NCBI RefSeq assembly: GCF_019803445.1
Contig: NZ_CP081844.1
Coordinates: 1,686,501 to 1,750,500, forward strand
DNA: 64,000 nucleotides
From: Caenibius sp. WL
GTDB lineage: Bacteria > Pseudomonadota > Alphaproteobacteria > Sphingomonadales > Sphingomonadaceae
Direction: 5' to 3'
Position numbers and translations under genes: made by a program. Shown piece by piece: positions 28,171 to 36,689 of the stretch (positions within the stretch are counted from its first letter, which is position 1; the number at the start of each line of letters is the position of its first letter). Under the pieces are notes generated by a model that saw nothing but the letters and a program-made list of their open reading frames with translations, did no database searches and was not told the origin of the DNA.

Positions 28171-29541
28171 GTGGCCAAGAACTGGAGCCCGGACGGGTGG
28201 AAAGCCTTCGAGGCAAAGCACCTGCCGCATTATGAAGACGCAGCCGCATTGCAGGCGGCCGAACAGACGCTCGCCTCCTATCCGCCGCTGGTCTTTGCGG
28301 GCGAAGCGCGCGCGCTTCAGGCGGAACTGGCCGAAGTGTGCTATGGCCGCGGTTTCCTGCTGCAGGGCGGCGATTGCGCCGAAAGCTTTGCGGAATTCCA
28401 TCCCAACAACATCCGCGACACGTTCCGCGTGCTGTTGCAGATGGCGGTGGTGTTGACGTTCGCCAGCAAGCAGCCGGTGGTGAAGCTGGGCCGCATGGCG
28501 GGCCAGTTCGCCAAGCCGCGCAGCGCGCAGACCGAAACCTCGGGCGGGGTGGAACTGCCCAGCTACTTCGGCGATATCATCAACGGCATCGAATTCGATC
28601 CGGCAACGCGGACCAACGATCCGCAGCGGATGATCCGCGCCTACAGCCAGGCGGCGGCGACGCTGAATCTGCTGCGCGCGTTCGCGGGCGGCGGCTATGC
28701 CAATCTGCGCCAGGTGCACCAGTGGACGCTCGATTTCATGGGCCGCAGCCCCTGGGCCGACAAGTTCAAGGACGTGGCCGACCGGATCGGCGAGGCGCTG
28801 GACTTCATGGAAGCCTGCGGCATCGATCCCAAGACCGTGCCGCAATTGCAGGGGACGAGCTTCTACACCAGCCACGAAGCGCTGCTGCTGCCTTACGAGC
28901 AGGCGCTGACCCGGCAGGATTCGCTCACCGGCGATTGGTACGACACCAGCGCCCACATGCTGTGGATCGGCGATCGGACCCGTTTCGAAGGATCGGCCCA
29001 TGTCGAATACCTGCGGGGGGTGCAGAACCCCATCGGCATGAAGTGCGGCCCCAGCCTGGAGCCGGACGCGCTGCTCAAGATGCTCGACACACTCAATCCC
29101 GGCCGCGTTCCGGGCCGGATGACGCTGATCAGCCGGTTCGGCCATGACAAGGTCGAAGCGGGCCTGCCGCGCCTTGTCCGCGCGGTGCAGCGCGAAGGGC
29201 ATCCGGTGGTGTGGTCGTGCGATCCGATGCACGGCAACGTCATCAAGGCGGAAAGCGGCTACAAGACGCGTCCGTTCGACCGCATCCTGGCGGAAGTGAA
29301 GGGCTTCTTCGCTGTCCACCGCGCCGAAGGCACCCATGCCGGGGGCATCCATATCGAGATGACCGGGCAGGACGTGACCGAATGCACCGGCGGCGCCGTG
29401 GCGATCACCGACGAGCGGCTGGCGGACCGGTATCACACCCATTGCGATCCGCGTCTGAACGCGGCGCAGTCGCTCGAACTGGCCTTCCTGATGGCCGAAA
29501 TGCTCAATCTCGAAGCGGAACAGCGCCGCGCTGCCGCCTGA
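28171..29541 (+). CDS. 3-deoxy-7-phosphoheptulonate synthase, class II (plant-type DAHP synthase)
   Basis: 456 residues from the GTG at 28171, which sits 6 bases after GGAGAG. An upstream in-frame start at 28093 would add 26 non-conserved residues and is less likely. Class II landmarks are [42 protein letters not shown]-like [24 protein letters not shown] and [15 protein letters not shown]. Known role: the first step of the shikimate pathway, condensing PEP with erythrose 4-phosphate. No aromatic-pathway neighbours are present. A hairpin follows at 29553. Confidence 0.95.
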   Translation: MAKNWSPDGWKAFEAKHLPHYEDAAALQAAEQTLASYPPLVFAGEARALQAELAEVCYGRGFLLQGGDCAESFAEFHPNNIRDTFRVLLQMAVVLTFASKQPVVKLGRMAGQFAKPRSAQTETSGGVELPSYFGDIINGIEFDPATRTNDPQRMIRAYSQAAATLNLLRAFAGGGYANLRQVHQWTLDFMGRSPWADKFKDVADRIGEALDFMEACGIDPKTVPQLQGTSFYTSHEALLLPYEQALTRQDSLTGDWYDTSAHMLWIGDRTRFEGSAHVEYLRGVQNPIGMKCGPSLEPDALLKMLDTLNPGRVPGRMTLISRFGHDKVEAGLPRLVRAVQREGHPVVWSCDPMHGNVIKAESGYKTRPFDRILAEVKGFFAVHRAEGTHAGGIHIEMTGQDVTECTGGAVAITDERLADRYHTHCDPRLNAAQSLELAFLMAEMLNLEAEQRRAAA

Positions 29542-29552
29542 GTGAGCCAATC

Positions 29553-29583
29553 GGGCTGGCGCCGAACGGATCGGCGCCAGCCC
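29553..29583 (+). terminator. Terminator-like hairpin after DAHP synthase
   Basis: A perfect 11-bp stem, GGGCTGGCGCC with GGCGCCAGCCC, encloses a 9-base loop 11 bp after the stop codon. The following GCATTTCCC is only weakly U-rich, so termination efficiency is uncertain. Confidence 0.6.
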
Positions 29584-29747
29584 GCATTTCCCTGAAGGGC
29601 ATTGCTCCGCGGGGCGGCCCCAATCGCCGCATGCGGCCACCCCGGCAAAGCTGCCTCCCTCTCTCTTGCTCTGAATGGAACGGGTCGCCCGGCCTGCGTC
29701 TTCCGCAGGGAGGGCCGCTTGTTCGCCAGCTTGTCGTTGTTGTCGGT

Positions 29748-29769
29748 ATAGGGTAGGGGGCTACCCTAT
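29748..29769. promoter_or_regulatory. Palindromic operator of dmeR-dmeF overlapping the start codon
   Basis: ATAGGGTAG and CTACCCTAT form perfect 9-bp arms around GGGG. The site overlaps the first two bases of the dmeR ATG and its G-rich ribosome-binding region. G-tracts flanked by AT-containing inverted repeats are the known operator type of CsoR/RcnR/FrmR regulators, so autorepression relieved by metal is expected. Inference from sequence form; not tested. Confidence 0.8.
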
Positions 29770-30043
29770 GGGACATGCAGCCACCAACAAGGACCAGCTC
29801 CTTGCCCGCGTCCGGCGGATTGCCGGACAAGTCGCCGCGATAGAGCGGGCCATCGCCGACGAAGCCGATTGCGCGGCTCTGCTGCATCAAGTGGCTGGGG
29901 TGCGCGGCGCGGTGCTCGGTCTGATGGATGGTCTGATCGAAGACCATTTGCGCGAGCACGTGATGCGCGCGGGCCTCTCCGATGCGGAGCGGGGGCAGGG
30001 CGGTGAAGAACTGCTCTCGGCCATCCGCCGCTATGCGAAGTGA
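29768..30043 (+). CDS. dmeR: Ni/Co-responsive repressor, RcnR/DmeR type (CsoR family)
   Basis: 91 residues, all-helical CsoR/FrmR/RcnR fold. The four metal ligands described for E. coli RcnR occur at identical positions: His3, Cys35, His60 and His64. Cys35 plus two downstream His is the Ni/Co pattern, different from the copper (CsoR) set. The N-terminus MGHAATNKDQLLARVRRIAGQV carries the DNA-contacting basic face. It precedes dmeF by 8 bp, and a perfect operator palindrome covers its start. The naming follows the rhizobial DmeR-DmeF arrangement; Ni versus Co preference cannot be told from sequence. Confidence 0.92.
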   Translation: MGHAATNKDQLLARVRRIAGQVAAIERAIADEADCAALLHQVAGVRGAVLGLMDGLIEDHLREHVMRAGLSDAERGQGGEELLSAIRRYAK

Positions 30044-30051
30044 GGTGCGCG

Positions 30052-30996
30052 ATGGCTTTTGACCACGATCTCAGCGCCCTGACACACGATCACGTGTTTC
30101 TCGGGGCGAAGCACGATGAAAACGCGCGGCGCACCGTGTGGGTCGTGCTGCTGACAGCGGCGATGATGGTGGCGGAGATCGTTGCCGGTATCGCGTTCAA
30201 TTCCATGGCTCTACTGGCCGATGGCTTCCACATGGCCACGCATGCCGGGGCGTTGGGGGTTGCCGCGCTGGCCTATGGCTATGCCAGACGCCACGCCCAT
30301 GGGCGGCGGTTTACTTTCGGCACGGGCAAAGTGGGCGATCTGGTCGGTTTCGCCTCAGCCCTGATCCTGGGGGTGGTGGCGATGGGGATCGCGTTTGAAT
30401 CAGTGACGCGGCTGTTCGACCCCAGGCCTGTCGCCTTTGCCGAAGCGACGGTGATCGCCATTGTCGGCTTGCTGGTGAATATCGCCAGCGTTCTGCTTCT
30501 GGGCGGCCATGCGCATGGCGGCGGGCATCACCATCATGACGATCATCATCATGAGCATCATCATCACGGGCATCATCACCATGGGCACGACAACAATCTG
30601 CGCGCGGCCTATATCCATGTGCTTGCCGATGCGCTGACTTCGATCCTTGCCATCGCGGCGCTTGTCGGCGGGCGTTATCTCGGGTGGGTATGGCTCGATC
30701 CGGTGATGGGGATTGTCGGGGCGATTGTCATTGCAAGCTGGTCATGGTCGCTGGTGCGCGACACCGCCTCCGTGCTTCTCGATGCTGGCGATACCGATCT
30801 GGAACAGGAAATCACCGAACTGGTCGAAGGGCCTGGCGATGCCAGAATCACCGATCTTCACGTGTGGCGGGTCGGACCGGGCGCGCACGCGGCGATCATC
30901 AGTGCTGTCGGCGTCGACCGGGAAACGATCAGCCGCCGCCTCGGCCCGGTGCACGAGATCGCCCATTTGACGATCGACGTACGGGCGGGGGCCTGA
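30052..30996 (+). CDS. dmeF: Cation diffusion facilitator DmeF (Co/Ni efflux)
   Basis: 314 residues from the ATG at 30052 (GAGGTG five bases upstream). It is a CDF transporter with six transmembrane helices. The metal site is in helix 2 (ALLADGFHMATHAG) and helix 5 (HVLADALTSIL), with His/Asp as in zinc and cobalt/nickel CDFs. A cytoplasmic loop at residues 153-180 has 18 His in 28 positions. The C-terminal domain contains ITDLHVWRVGPG. Known role: proton-driven efflux of Co2+/Ni2+. It is co-transcribed with dmeR. The residue after the helix 2 Asp is Gly-Phe-His, the DmeF-like pattern. Confidence 0.93.
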   Translation: MAFDHDLSALTHDHVFLGAKHDENARRTVWVVLLTAAMMVAEIVAGIAFNSMALLADGFHMATHAGALGVAALAYGYARRHAHGRRFTFGTGKVGDLVGFASALILGVVAMGIAFESVTRLFDPRPVAFAEATVIAIVGLLVNIASVLLLGGHAHGGGHHHHDDHHHEHHHHGHHHHGHDNNLRAAYIHVLADALTSILAIAALVGGRYLGWVWLDPVMGIVGAIVIASWSWSLVRDTASVLLDAGDTDLEQEITELVEGPGDARITDLHVWRVGPGAHAAIISAVGVDRETISRRLGPVHEIAHLTIDVRAGA

Positions 30997-31023
30997 GCGC
31001 GGGCAACGGCTGGCCGCCCTGTA

Positions 31024-31920
31024 TCATGCCAATCGCTGAACGAGGAAATCCACGAACACCCGCACGCGGGCGGGCATGTTGGGGCCACCGGCGAACACGG
31101 CATGGATCGTTTCGACATCGCCGGGATTATAATCTTCCAGAAGGGGCAGAAGCCGCCCCTGTGCGATATCCTCGGCCACGCTGAACGCACCCACACGCGT
31201 GATGCCTACGCCATCGGCGGCAAGCTGGCCCAGCGTTTCGCCGTTGTTGGCCTCGATATTGCCCCGCACGCTCAGCGCATAATCGCGCCCGTCGCGACGG
31301 AAAGGCCAGACCGGTTCGGCCCGGCGGAAATTGAAATTGAGGCAGTTGTGGCCGCGGAGGAGGTCTTCCGGCGTCTGCGGCGTGCCGTGCTTCTCCAGAT
31401 AGGCGGGCGACGCGACGATAACCCGGCGGTTTTCACCGAGCTTGCGGGCGGTAAGCGTGCTGTCTGCCAGCGGCCCGAAACGGATCGCGACATCGGCCTG
31501 CCCTGCGGCGATATCCACCAGCCGGTCGCTCAGGCTGATATCGACAAGGATATGCGGATAGGCCTGTGCAAAGGCGCCCAGCAACGGCACGATACACATC
31601 CGCCCGTGCGCATGCGCCGCGCTGACCCGCAGGCGCCCGCGCGGCGTGCCATGATCGGCGATGGTCTGCTCGGCATCGTCCAGATCGCCAAGGATGCGCC
31701 GGGCCGCGGCAAGATATGCCGCGCCTTCCGCCGTAAGCGTCAGCGCGCGTGTCGAGCGGAGCAGCAGCCGGACACCGAGCCGTGCCTCGATCCGGTCGAT
31801 CGCCCGGCTGACGGCCGAGGGTGTGAGATCGAGCGCGCGGCCCGCAGCCGAAAAGCTGCCTTCCGCCGCAACCATGGCGAATATCTCCAGCGAGCGTGCC
31901 CGATCGGCGTGGGGCTGCAT
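31024..31920 (-). CDS. LysR-family transcriptional regulator
   Basis: 298 residues. The winged helix-turn-helix (RSLEIFAMVAAEGSFSAAGRALDLTPSAVSRAIDRIE) is at residues 9-44 and the substrate-binding domain runs from about 95 to 290. It resembles the group typified by DsdC/TtuA-like or YhjC-like regulators. It is divergent from an MFS exporter gene 104 bp away, the usual arrangement in which the LysR protein controls the transporter. Repeats in the gap support this (see 31919-31995). Confidence 0.9.
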   Translation of the reverse strand: MQPHADRARSLEIFAMVAAEGSFSAAGRALDLTPSAVSRAIDRIEARLGVRLLLRSTRALTLTAEGAAYLAAARRILGDLDDAEQTIADHGTPRGRLRVSAAHAHGRMCIVPLLGAFAQAYPHILVDISLSDRLVDIAAGQADVAIRFGPLADSTLTARKLGENRRVIVASPAYLEKHGTPQTPEDLLRGHNCLNFNFRRAEPVWPFRRDGRDYALSVRGNIEANNGETLGQLAADGVGITRVGAFSVAEDIAQGRLLPLLEDYNPGDVETIHAVFAGGPNMPARVRVFVDFLVQRLA

Positions 31921-31995
31921 CTTTGCATCCTATTCAAAGATCTTTCGCATCCACTCTGCCTACCGGTGCGAATTTGCGCAATCTATCTTTGCATC
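31919..31995. promoter_or_regulatory. Probable LysR binding sites between the regulator and MFS genes
   Basis: ATCTTTG-N9-CAAAGAT (31919-31941) is an inverted repeat that overlaps the LysR start codon. ATCTTTGCATC occurs exactly at 31919-31929 and 31985-31995, with a one-base-insertion variant at 31940-31951. LysR proteins bind interrupted palindromes with a T-N11-A core, which this fits (T at 31924 and A at 31936). Inference. Confidence 0.6.
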
Positions 31996-32024
31996 GATAT
32001 ATTGATTGACCGGAACCCCACACA

Positions 32025-33206
32025 ATGAAGCTCAATCCCCCCTTGTTGGCGCTGGCCGCCGGCGCTTTCGGCATCGGCGTCACCGAATTCGCGCCGATGG
32101 GCCTGCTGCCGGTGATCGCGCAGGATCTCGATGTCTCGATCCCCATGGCGGGCCTGCTGATCAGCGCCTACGCCATCGGCGTGGTGCTGGGCGCGCCGCT
32201 GATGACACTGACAACCGGGCGCATGCGCCGCCGCACGCTCCTGATCGGCCTTGCGGGCATTTTTACCCTGGGCAATCTGATCGCCGCCGTGGCCGACAGC
32301 TATGGCATGTTGATGGCGGCACGGATCGTCACCTCGCTCAATCATGGCGCTTTCTTTGGCGTCGGCTCGATCGTCGCGGCCAGTCTGGTTCCTCCTCACA
32401 GGCAGGCCAGCGCGGTGGCCGCGATGTTCATGGGGCTTACCATCGCCAATGTCGTGGGTGTGCCGCTTGCCACTTGGGCGGGCGAGATCATGGGCTGGCG
32501 CGCCGCCTTCTGGGGAATTGCCGCGCTCGGCATCGTGACAATGGCGGCGCTGCGGCTGACTCTGCCGGACAGGCCGGCCCCTGTGGATGGCAACGCCGTG
32601 GCCGAACTGCGCGTGCTTTCGCGCGGCCCGGTGCTGGCAGCGCTCGGCCTCACCGTGATCGGCGCCAGCGCGATGTTCACTGTGTTCACCTATATTGCGC
32701 CGATCCTGCGTGAGGAAACGCATGCTTCCATCGGGTTTATCACAGCGATGCTGGTGACGTACGGCGTCGGGCTGACAGTCGGCAACTGGCTGGGCGGGCG
32801 CTATGCGGACCGGTCGGTGGACATGACGCTGATCGTCACGCTGGCGGGCCTTTCCGCCGTCCTCGTGCTGTTTGCGCTGCTGATGCCTTATGCGGTGCCC
32901 ACGGCCATTCTCATCTTCCTGTGGGGCATTGCCAGTTTTGCGCTGGTCCCGCCTTTGCAGGTGCGGGTCATGGCCGCAGCCGCCGATGCGCCCAATCTCG
33001 CCTCAGCCATGAACATCGGGGCGTTCAATCTGGGGAATGCCATCGGCGCCGCGCTGGGCGGCGGTGTGATCGCCGCGGGATTGGACTATCCCGCCGTGGC
33101 CCTGGCCGGTGCCGCCGCATCGGCGCTGGGGCTGGCTGCGGTCCTGCTGGTCCGGCGCAAGCCTGCGCAAGAGTTGGCCCCTGGGATCTGCGGCGAGATG
33201 TGCTGA
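32025..33206 (+). CDS. Major facilitator superfamily transporter (DHA1, AraJ/YdhP-like)
   Basis: 393 residues with 12 predicted transmembrane helices. Family features are the N-terminal LAAGAFGIGVTEFAPMGLLPVIAQDL (helix 1 with T-E-F), LISAYAIGVVLGAPLMT, and the loop 2-3 motif GRMRRRTLL, as in YdhP/AraJ/PbuE drug or nucleoside exporters. Divergent from a LysR gene that probably controls it. The substrate is unknown. The 3' end is followed by 133 bp holding a dispersed repeat and then tRNA-Gln on the other strand. Confidence 0.9.
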   Translation: MKLNPPLLALAAGAFGIGVTEFAPMGLLPVIAQDLDVSIPMAGLLISAYAIGVVLGAPLMTLTTGRMRRRTLLIGLAGIFTLGNLIAAVADSYGMLMAARIVTSLNHGAFFGVGSIVAASLVPPHRQASAVAAMFMGLTIANVVGVPLATWAGEIMGWRAAFWGIAALGIVTMAALRLTLPDRPAPVDGNAVAELRVLSRGPVLAALGLTVIGASAMFTVFTYIAPILREETHASIGFITAMLVTYGVGLTVGNWLGGRYADRSVDMTLIVTLAGLSAVLVLFALLMPYAVPTAILIFLWGIASFALVPPLQVRVMAAAADAPNLASAMNIGAFNLGNAIGAALGGGVIAAGLDYPAVALAGAAASALGLAAVLLVRRKPAQELAPGICGEMC

Positions 33207-33296
33207 CTGGCGCTCGCTTCGGCGCTGAGGCTTCCTCGATCTCTTCTGCCCAGGCGATGTATCGTTTGCTAGTACGAATGGCCCTCGCACAATTCC

Positions 33297-33315
33297 GCTC
33301 ATCCTGAGCCTGTCG
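33297..33315. repeat. Single degenerate copy of the CCTGAGCCTGTCG repeat
   Basis: The core CATCCTGAGCCTGTCGGAG lies 25 bp from the 3' end of tRNA-Gln. No inverted partner is visible nearby, unlike the two other loci. Confidence 0.6.
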
Positions 33316-33339
33316 GAGCCTGTTCTGAATGGAATTGTC

Positions 33340-33414
33340 TGGCTGGGGCGGCAGGATTCGAACCTGCGAATGCCGGTACCAAAAACCGGTGCCTTACCAC
33401 TTGGCGACGCCCCA
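33340..33414 (-). tRNA. tRNA-Gln (anticodon TTG)
   Basis: 75 nt with encoded CCA. The acceptor stem is TGGGGCG with CGCCCCA, the anticodon stem CCGGT with ACCGG encloses the loop TTTTGGT (anticodon TTG, reading CAA), and the T arm holds GGTTCGAATCC. The cloverleaf is complete. No other tRNA is adjacent. A 57-bp gap separates its 5' end from the stop of the upstream glutathione-transferase gene, on the same strand. Confidence 0.95.
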
Positions 33415-33471
33415 GCAGCCGGGCGCCTCTATAGCGGGCGCTCCGGCGAAGGGAAGGGGGATATGTGCGCT

Positions 33472-34329
33472 TTATGCGCCTTTTAACAGTTCCGGATCGA
33501 GCGCCACGAAATCGGCGGCGGAATGGCGTTCGGCGATGCCTTTGGCCGAGTTCACGAGGCGGCCACGGATAACCCCGGGGCGTTGCCCGATTTCTTTGAC
33601 CCAGCGGCCGACATGCTCGTATTCGTGGAGGGAAAGGAACTCCGCGCCGTTGTCGTAGGCATCGCCGCGATAGAGCATACCCAGCCAGGGCCATGCCGCG
33701 ATATCGGCGATGGTGTAATCGTCACCGGCGAGGAAGCGGGTTCTGGCCAGTTGCTGGTTGGCGACATCGAACAGACGCTTGGCTTCCAGTGCGAAGCGGT
33801 TGATCGCATATTCGATCTTGTTCGGGGCATAAGCATAGAAATGCCCGAACCCGCCCCCGAGAAGCGGCGCGGACCCCATCTGCCACATCAGCCAGCTCAA
33901 AGTCTCGGCGCGGCGTGCGGGGCTCCGAGGGAGGAGGAAATCGAACTTCTCCGCCAGATGGAGCAGGATCGCCCCGGATTCGAACACCCGGAACGGTTCC
34001 GCCCCCGAACGATCGACCAGCGCGGGGATTTTCGAATTGGGATTGATCTCGACGAAGCCGGACCAGAACTGCTGGCTTTCCATGATGTCGATCAGCCATG
34101 CGTCGTATTCGGCATCCGCATGGCCCGCGTCCAGCAGTTCCTCGAACATGATCGTGACTTTCTGCCCGTTGGGCGTGCCGAGCGAATAAAGCTGGAAAGG
34201 ATGCTCGCCGACAGGAAGCGCCCGATCTTCGCGCGCGCCGGCGGTGGGCCGGTTGATGCCGCCAAAGCGGCCGCCCAGATCGCCTTCCCAGGTCCAGACT
34301 TTGGGCGGGGTATAAGGGGTATCGGTCAT
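33472..34329 (-). CDS. yghU: Glutathione-dependent disulfide-bond oxidoreductase YghU-like (GST superfamily)
   Basis: 285 residues. The long N-terminal extension (YTPPKVWTWEGDLGGRFGGINRPTAG) is characteristic of YghU/Nu-class glutathione transferases. The thioredoxin-like domain contains LYSLGTPNGQKVTIMFEEL (Thr/Asn contact glutathione in this class) and VEINPNSKIPALVD, followed by an alpha-helical GST_C domain. Known role: binds two glutathiones and shows disulfide-bond reductase activity. Transcribed leftward, upstream of tRNA-Gln and downstream of ilvE. Confidence 0.92.
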   Translation of the reverse strand: MTDTPYTPPKVWTWEGDLGGRFGGINRPTAGAREDRALPVGEHPFQLYSLGTPNGQKVTIMFEELLDAGHADAEYDAWLIDIMESQQFWSGFVEINPNSKIPALVDRSGAEPFRVFESGAILLHLAEKFDFLLPRSPARRAETLSWLMWQMGSAPLLGGGFGHFYAYAPNKIEYAINRFALEAKRLFDVANQQLARTRFLAGDDYTIADIAAWPWLGMLYRGDAYDNGAEFLSLHEYEHVGRWVKEIGQRPGVIRGRLVNSAKGIAERHSAADFVALDPELLKGA

Positions 34330-34450
34330 GATCGTTCTCCTGCGGGGCGGTCCTGATATGGGGGCAGGATGGCGTGCCGGCCGCGGGCGGGCAAGGGAGC
34401 GCTTCTTGGCGAGCCTTTAGAACGGCTTCACTCTGGCGCAGATACGGCAA

Positions 34451-34477
34451 CGCCGCCGTGGAAAAACCGCGGCGGCG
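34451..34477 (-). terminator. Hairpin downstream of ilvE
   Basis: CGCCGCCG and CGGCGGCG (8 bp) flank an 11-base loop, 25 bp past the ilvE stop in its reading direction. No clear U-run follows, so it may be a Rho-dependent or processing-stabilising structure. Confidence 0.45.
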
Positions 34478-34501
34478 CCGAATTGCTGCAATCGCTGAGA
34501 G

Positions 34502-35599
<1,098 letters not shown>

Positions 35600-35745
35600 G
35601 GGCGGAGCCACCTCTCTTTTGCGCGTTCTGCGATCGTGCGGCGCGGGTAAGCCCAAGCGCCGTTTCGTGCAAGGGGGAGAGTAGCCTATCGCGAAAGGCC
35701 GGGAAACGCCGGCCCGTGCCGGACGAAGGGATATGCCGGATATGA

Positions 35746-35782
35746 GAAAGGCCGCCCCGGCCCGTACCGGGAGCGGCCTTTC
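35746..35782 (-). terminator. Long intrinsic terminator-like hairpin upstream of ilvE
   Basis: GAAAGGCCGC with GCGGCCTTTC (10 bp), continued by CCCGG with CCGGG after one bulged base, gives about 15 bp of stem. The outer GAAAGG/CCTTTC makes it U-rich leaving the stem in both directions. It lies 56 bp beyond the stop of the 18-codon ORF, so it probably ends that small transcript. Confidence 0.75.
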
Positions 35783-35837
35783 GCATGGTCAGCGGCCAGG
35801 AAGTGCCGCCCACGAAGCCTTTATCGCTGATGGAAGC

Positions 35838-35894
35838 CTAGCGATAATGCTCCGCGCGGAACTCAACCGACCTCTCTGCTGGACCATGAGACAT
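35838..35894 (-). CDS. 18-residue small protein with perfect Shine-Dalgarno sequence
   Basis: ATG at 35894 to TAG at 35838 encodes MSHGPAERSVEFRAEHYR. It is preceded by AAAGGAGGTGATCCG (35895-35909), which is complementary over 14 bases to the conserved 3' end of 16S rRNA; the AGGAGG core stands 7 bases from the ATG. Such a long match by chance directly before an ATG-initiated frame is unlikely, so I think it is translated. The peptide is charged, without signal or membrane segment. No family recognised. An 89-codon frame overlapping it in another phase lacks a ribosome-binding site. Confidence 0.55.
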   Translation of the reverse strand: MSHGPAERSVEFRAEHYR

Positions 35895-35974
35895 CGGATC
35901 ACCTCCTTTCGCGCTGTTGAGCCAAAGTCGCCGTTTTTTGCGGCTAAACCCGGGGTTGCTCCGGGCTTGCCACC

Positions 35975-36003
35975 AATGTGAGTCATGATGCGGCGCAACA
36001 CAA
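35975..36003 (-). promoter_or_regulatory. Possible promoter of the small transcript
   Basis: Read leftward: TTGTGT, 17 bases, CACATT. The -35-like hexamer lies in a CTTG context, usual for alphaproteobacterial housekeeping promoters. The -10 is weak. An A/T-rich tract with eight A in a row stands just upstream (36017-36024 as T on the plus strand), which could act as an UP-like element. Confidence 0.35.
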
Positions 36004-36042
36004 GACTTGTATTGATTTTTTTTGGTGTCAGAATCAGCACTT

Positions 36043-36065
36043 CGGGCCGGTTATCCACCGGCCCG
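36043..36065. terminator. Perfect 9-bp hairpin downstream of the lipoprotein gene
   Basis: CGGGCCGGT and ACCGGCCCG enclose the loop TATCC. It starts 58 bp past the stop of the leftward lipoprotein gene. Only the plus-strand side carries a T-rich stretch (TTCTGTTTT), so as a terminator of the leftward gene it is imperfect. Confidence 0.5.
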
Positions 36066-36123
36066 TTCTGTTTTCCGCGAAAGATTTGCTGAACGCGCCG
36101 GGCAAAGGCGCGTCAAAGCGGCC

Positions 36124-36624
36124 TCAGCGGCAATCTTCGATCACGCGCGAGACTTCGATCCAGCTTGGCAGATAGAGAGTCGGCAGGCCGCTCGTCTCCA
36201 CGGCGAAGCGGCCTTTGGAAAAGGCCATGGCATCGAGCAGCGGATCGCGCACCGGCAGCGCGGCGGCGAGATTCGCGCCGCTGGGCGCGGCATCGAGCGT
36301 GCGCGAGGTGGTTTCGGTCAATATCCGCATGGCCGCGCGCGATGGGGCGGAGCCCGCGCGGGTGAGCGTGATACGGCCTGCCTGGCGTTCGCAGGCAAGC
36401 GTGAACAGCGGTGCGCCCCCCGGACGGCCATACGCGGCCCGGCCCTGCTGATAGGACCAGTCCCCCGGTGTGCGCGGCGCATCCATCCAGTTGGCGGGCG
36501 GCGGTGGAGGAGGCGTGGGGCGTTCGGCCGGTTTATGAGTGGGCGGCGTTGGGGGAGGGGTGGTCTGCGACACACAGGCCGCCAGGGCGAACAGTCCGAA
36601 AGGAGCAAGGCGCTTCAAGATCAT
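36124..36624 (-). CDS. Proline-rich lipoprotein of unknown function
   Basis: 166 residues starting MILKRLAPFGL. A short type II signal peptide ends at the lipobox LAAC (Cys17). A linker rich in Pro and Thr (residues about 20-45) follows, like a cell-wall-spanning spacer. The folded part (about 46-166) contains two Cys and the segments APLFTLACERQAGRITLTRAG and LPVRDPLLDAMAFSKGRFAVE. I recognise no family. No clear ribosome-binding site precedes the ATG. It diverges from tlyA with 65 bp between the starts. Confidence 0.7.
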   Translation of the reverse strand: MILKRLAPFGLFALAACVSQTTPPPTPPTHKPAERPTPPPPPPANWMDAPRTPGDWSYQQGRAAYGRPGGAPLFTLACERQAGRITLTRAGSAPSRAAMRILTETTSRTLDAAPSGANLAAALPVRDPLLDAMAFSKGRFAVETSGLPTLYLPSWIEVSRVIEDCR

Positions 36625-36689
36625 GCGGCAATGATGGCACCGAAGCGGGTGCTGGCTCAAGGGGGCAGTGTCGGCTATCGGCTTCGCTT

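Larger units (their letters stand above)
35746..35968 (-). ncRNA. Candidate small structured transcript carrying an 18-codon ORF
   Basis: Read leftward: a possible promoter (35975-36003), a leader with two hairpins (around 35944-35967, GC-rich, and GCCG-CAAAAAA-CGGC at 35930-35944), a full-length Shine-Dalgarno sequence, an 18-codon ORF, and a strong terminator-like hairpin at 35746-35782. The arrangement is that of a short independent transcript of about 220 nt, either a small-protein mRNA or a dual-function RNA. Extent and promoter are inferred. Confidence 0.4.

Noticed and set aside
28132-29640. A 502-codon minus-strand frame opposite DAHP synthase
   Set aside because: Shadow frame with no recognisable domain; the plus strand has all class II motifs.
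35789-36058. An 89-codon minus-strand frame overlapping the 18-codon ORF
   Set aside because: Starts at a GTG without a ribosome-binding site and runs through the leader hairpins; the shorter frame with perfect Shine-Dalgarno is preferred. Kept as an open alternative.
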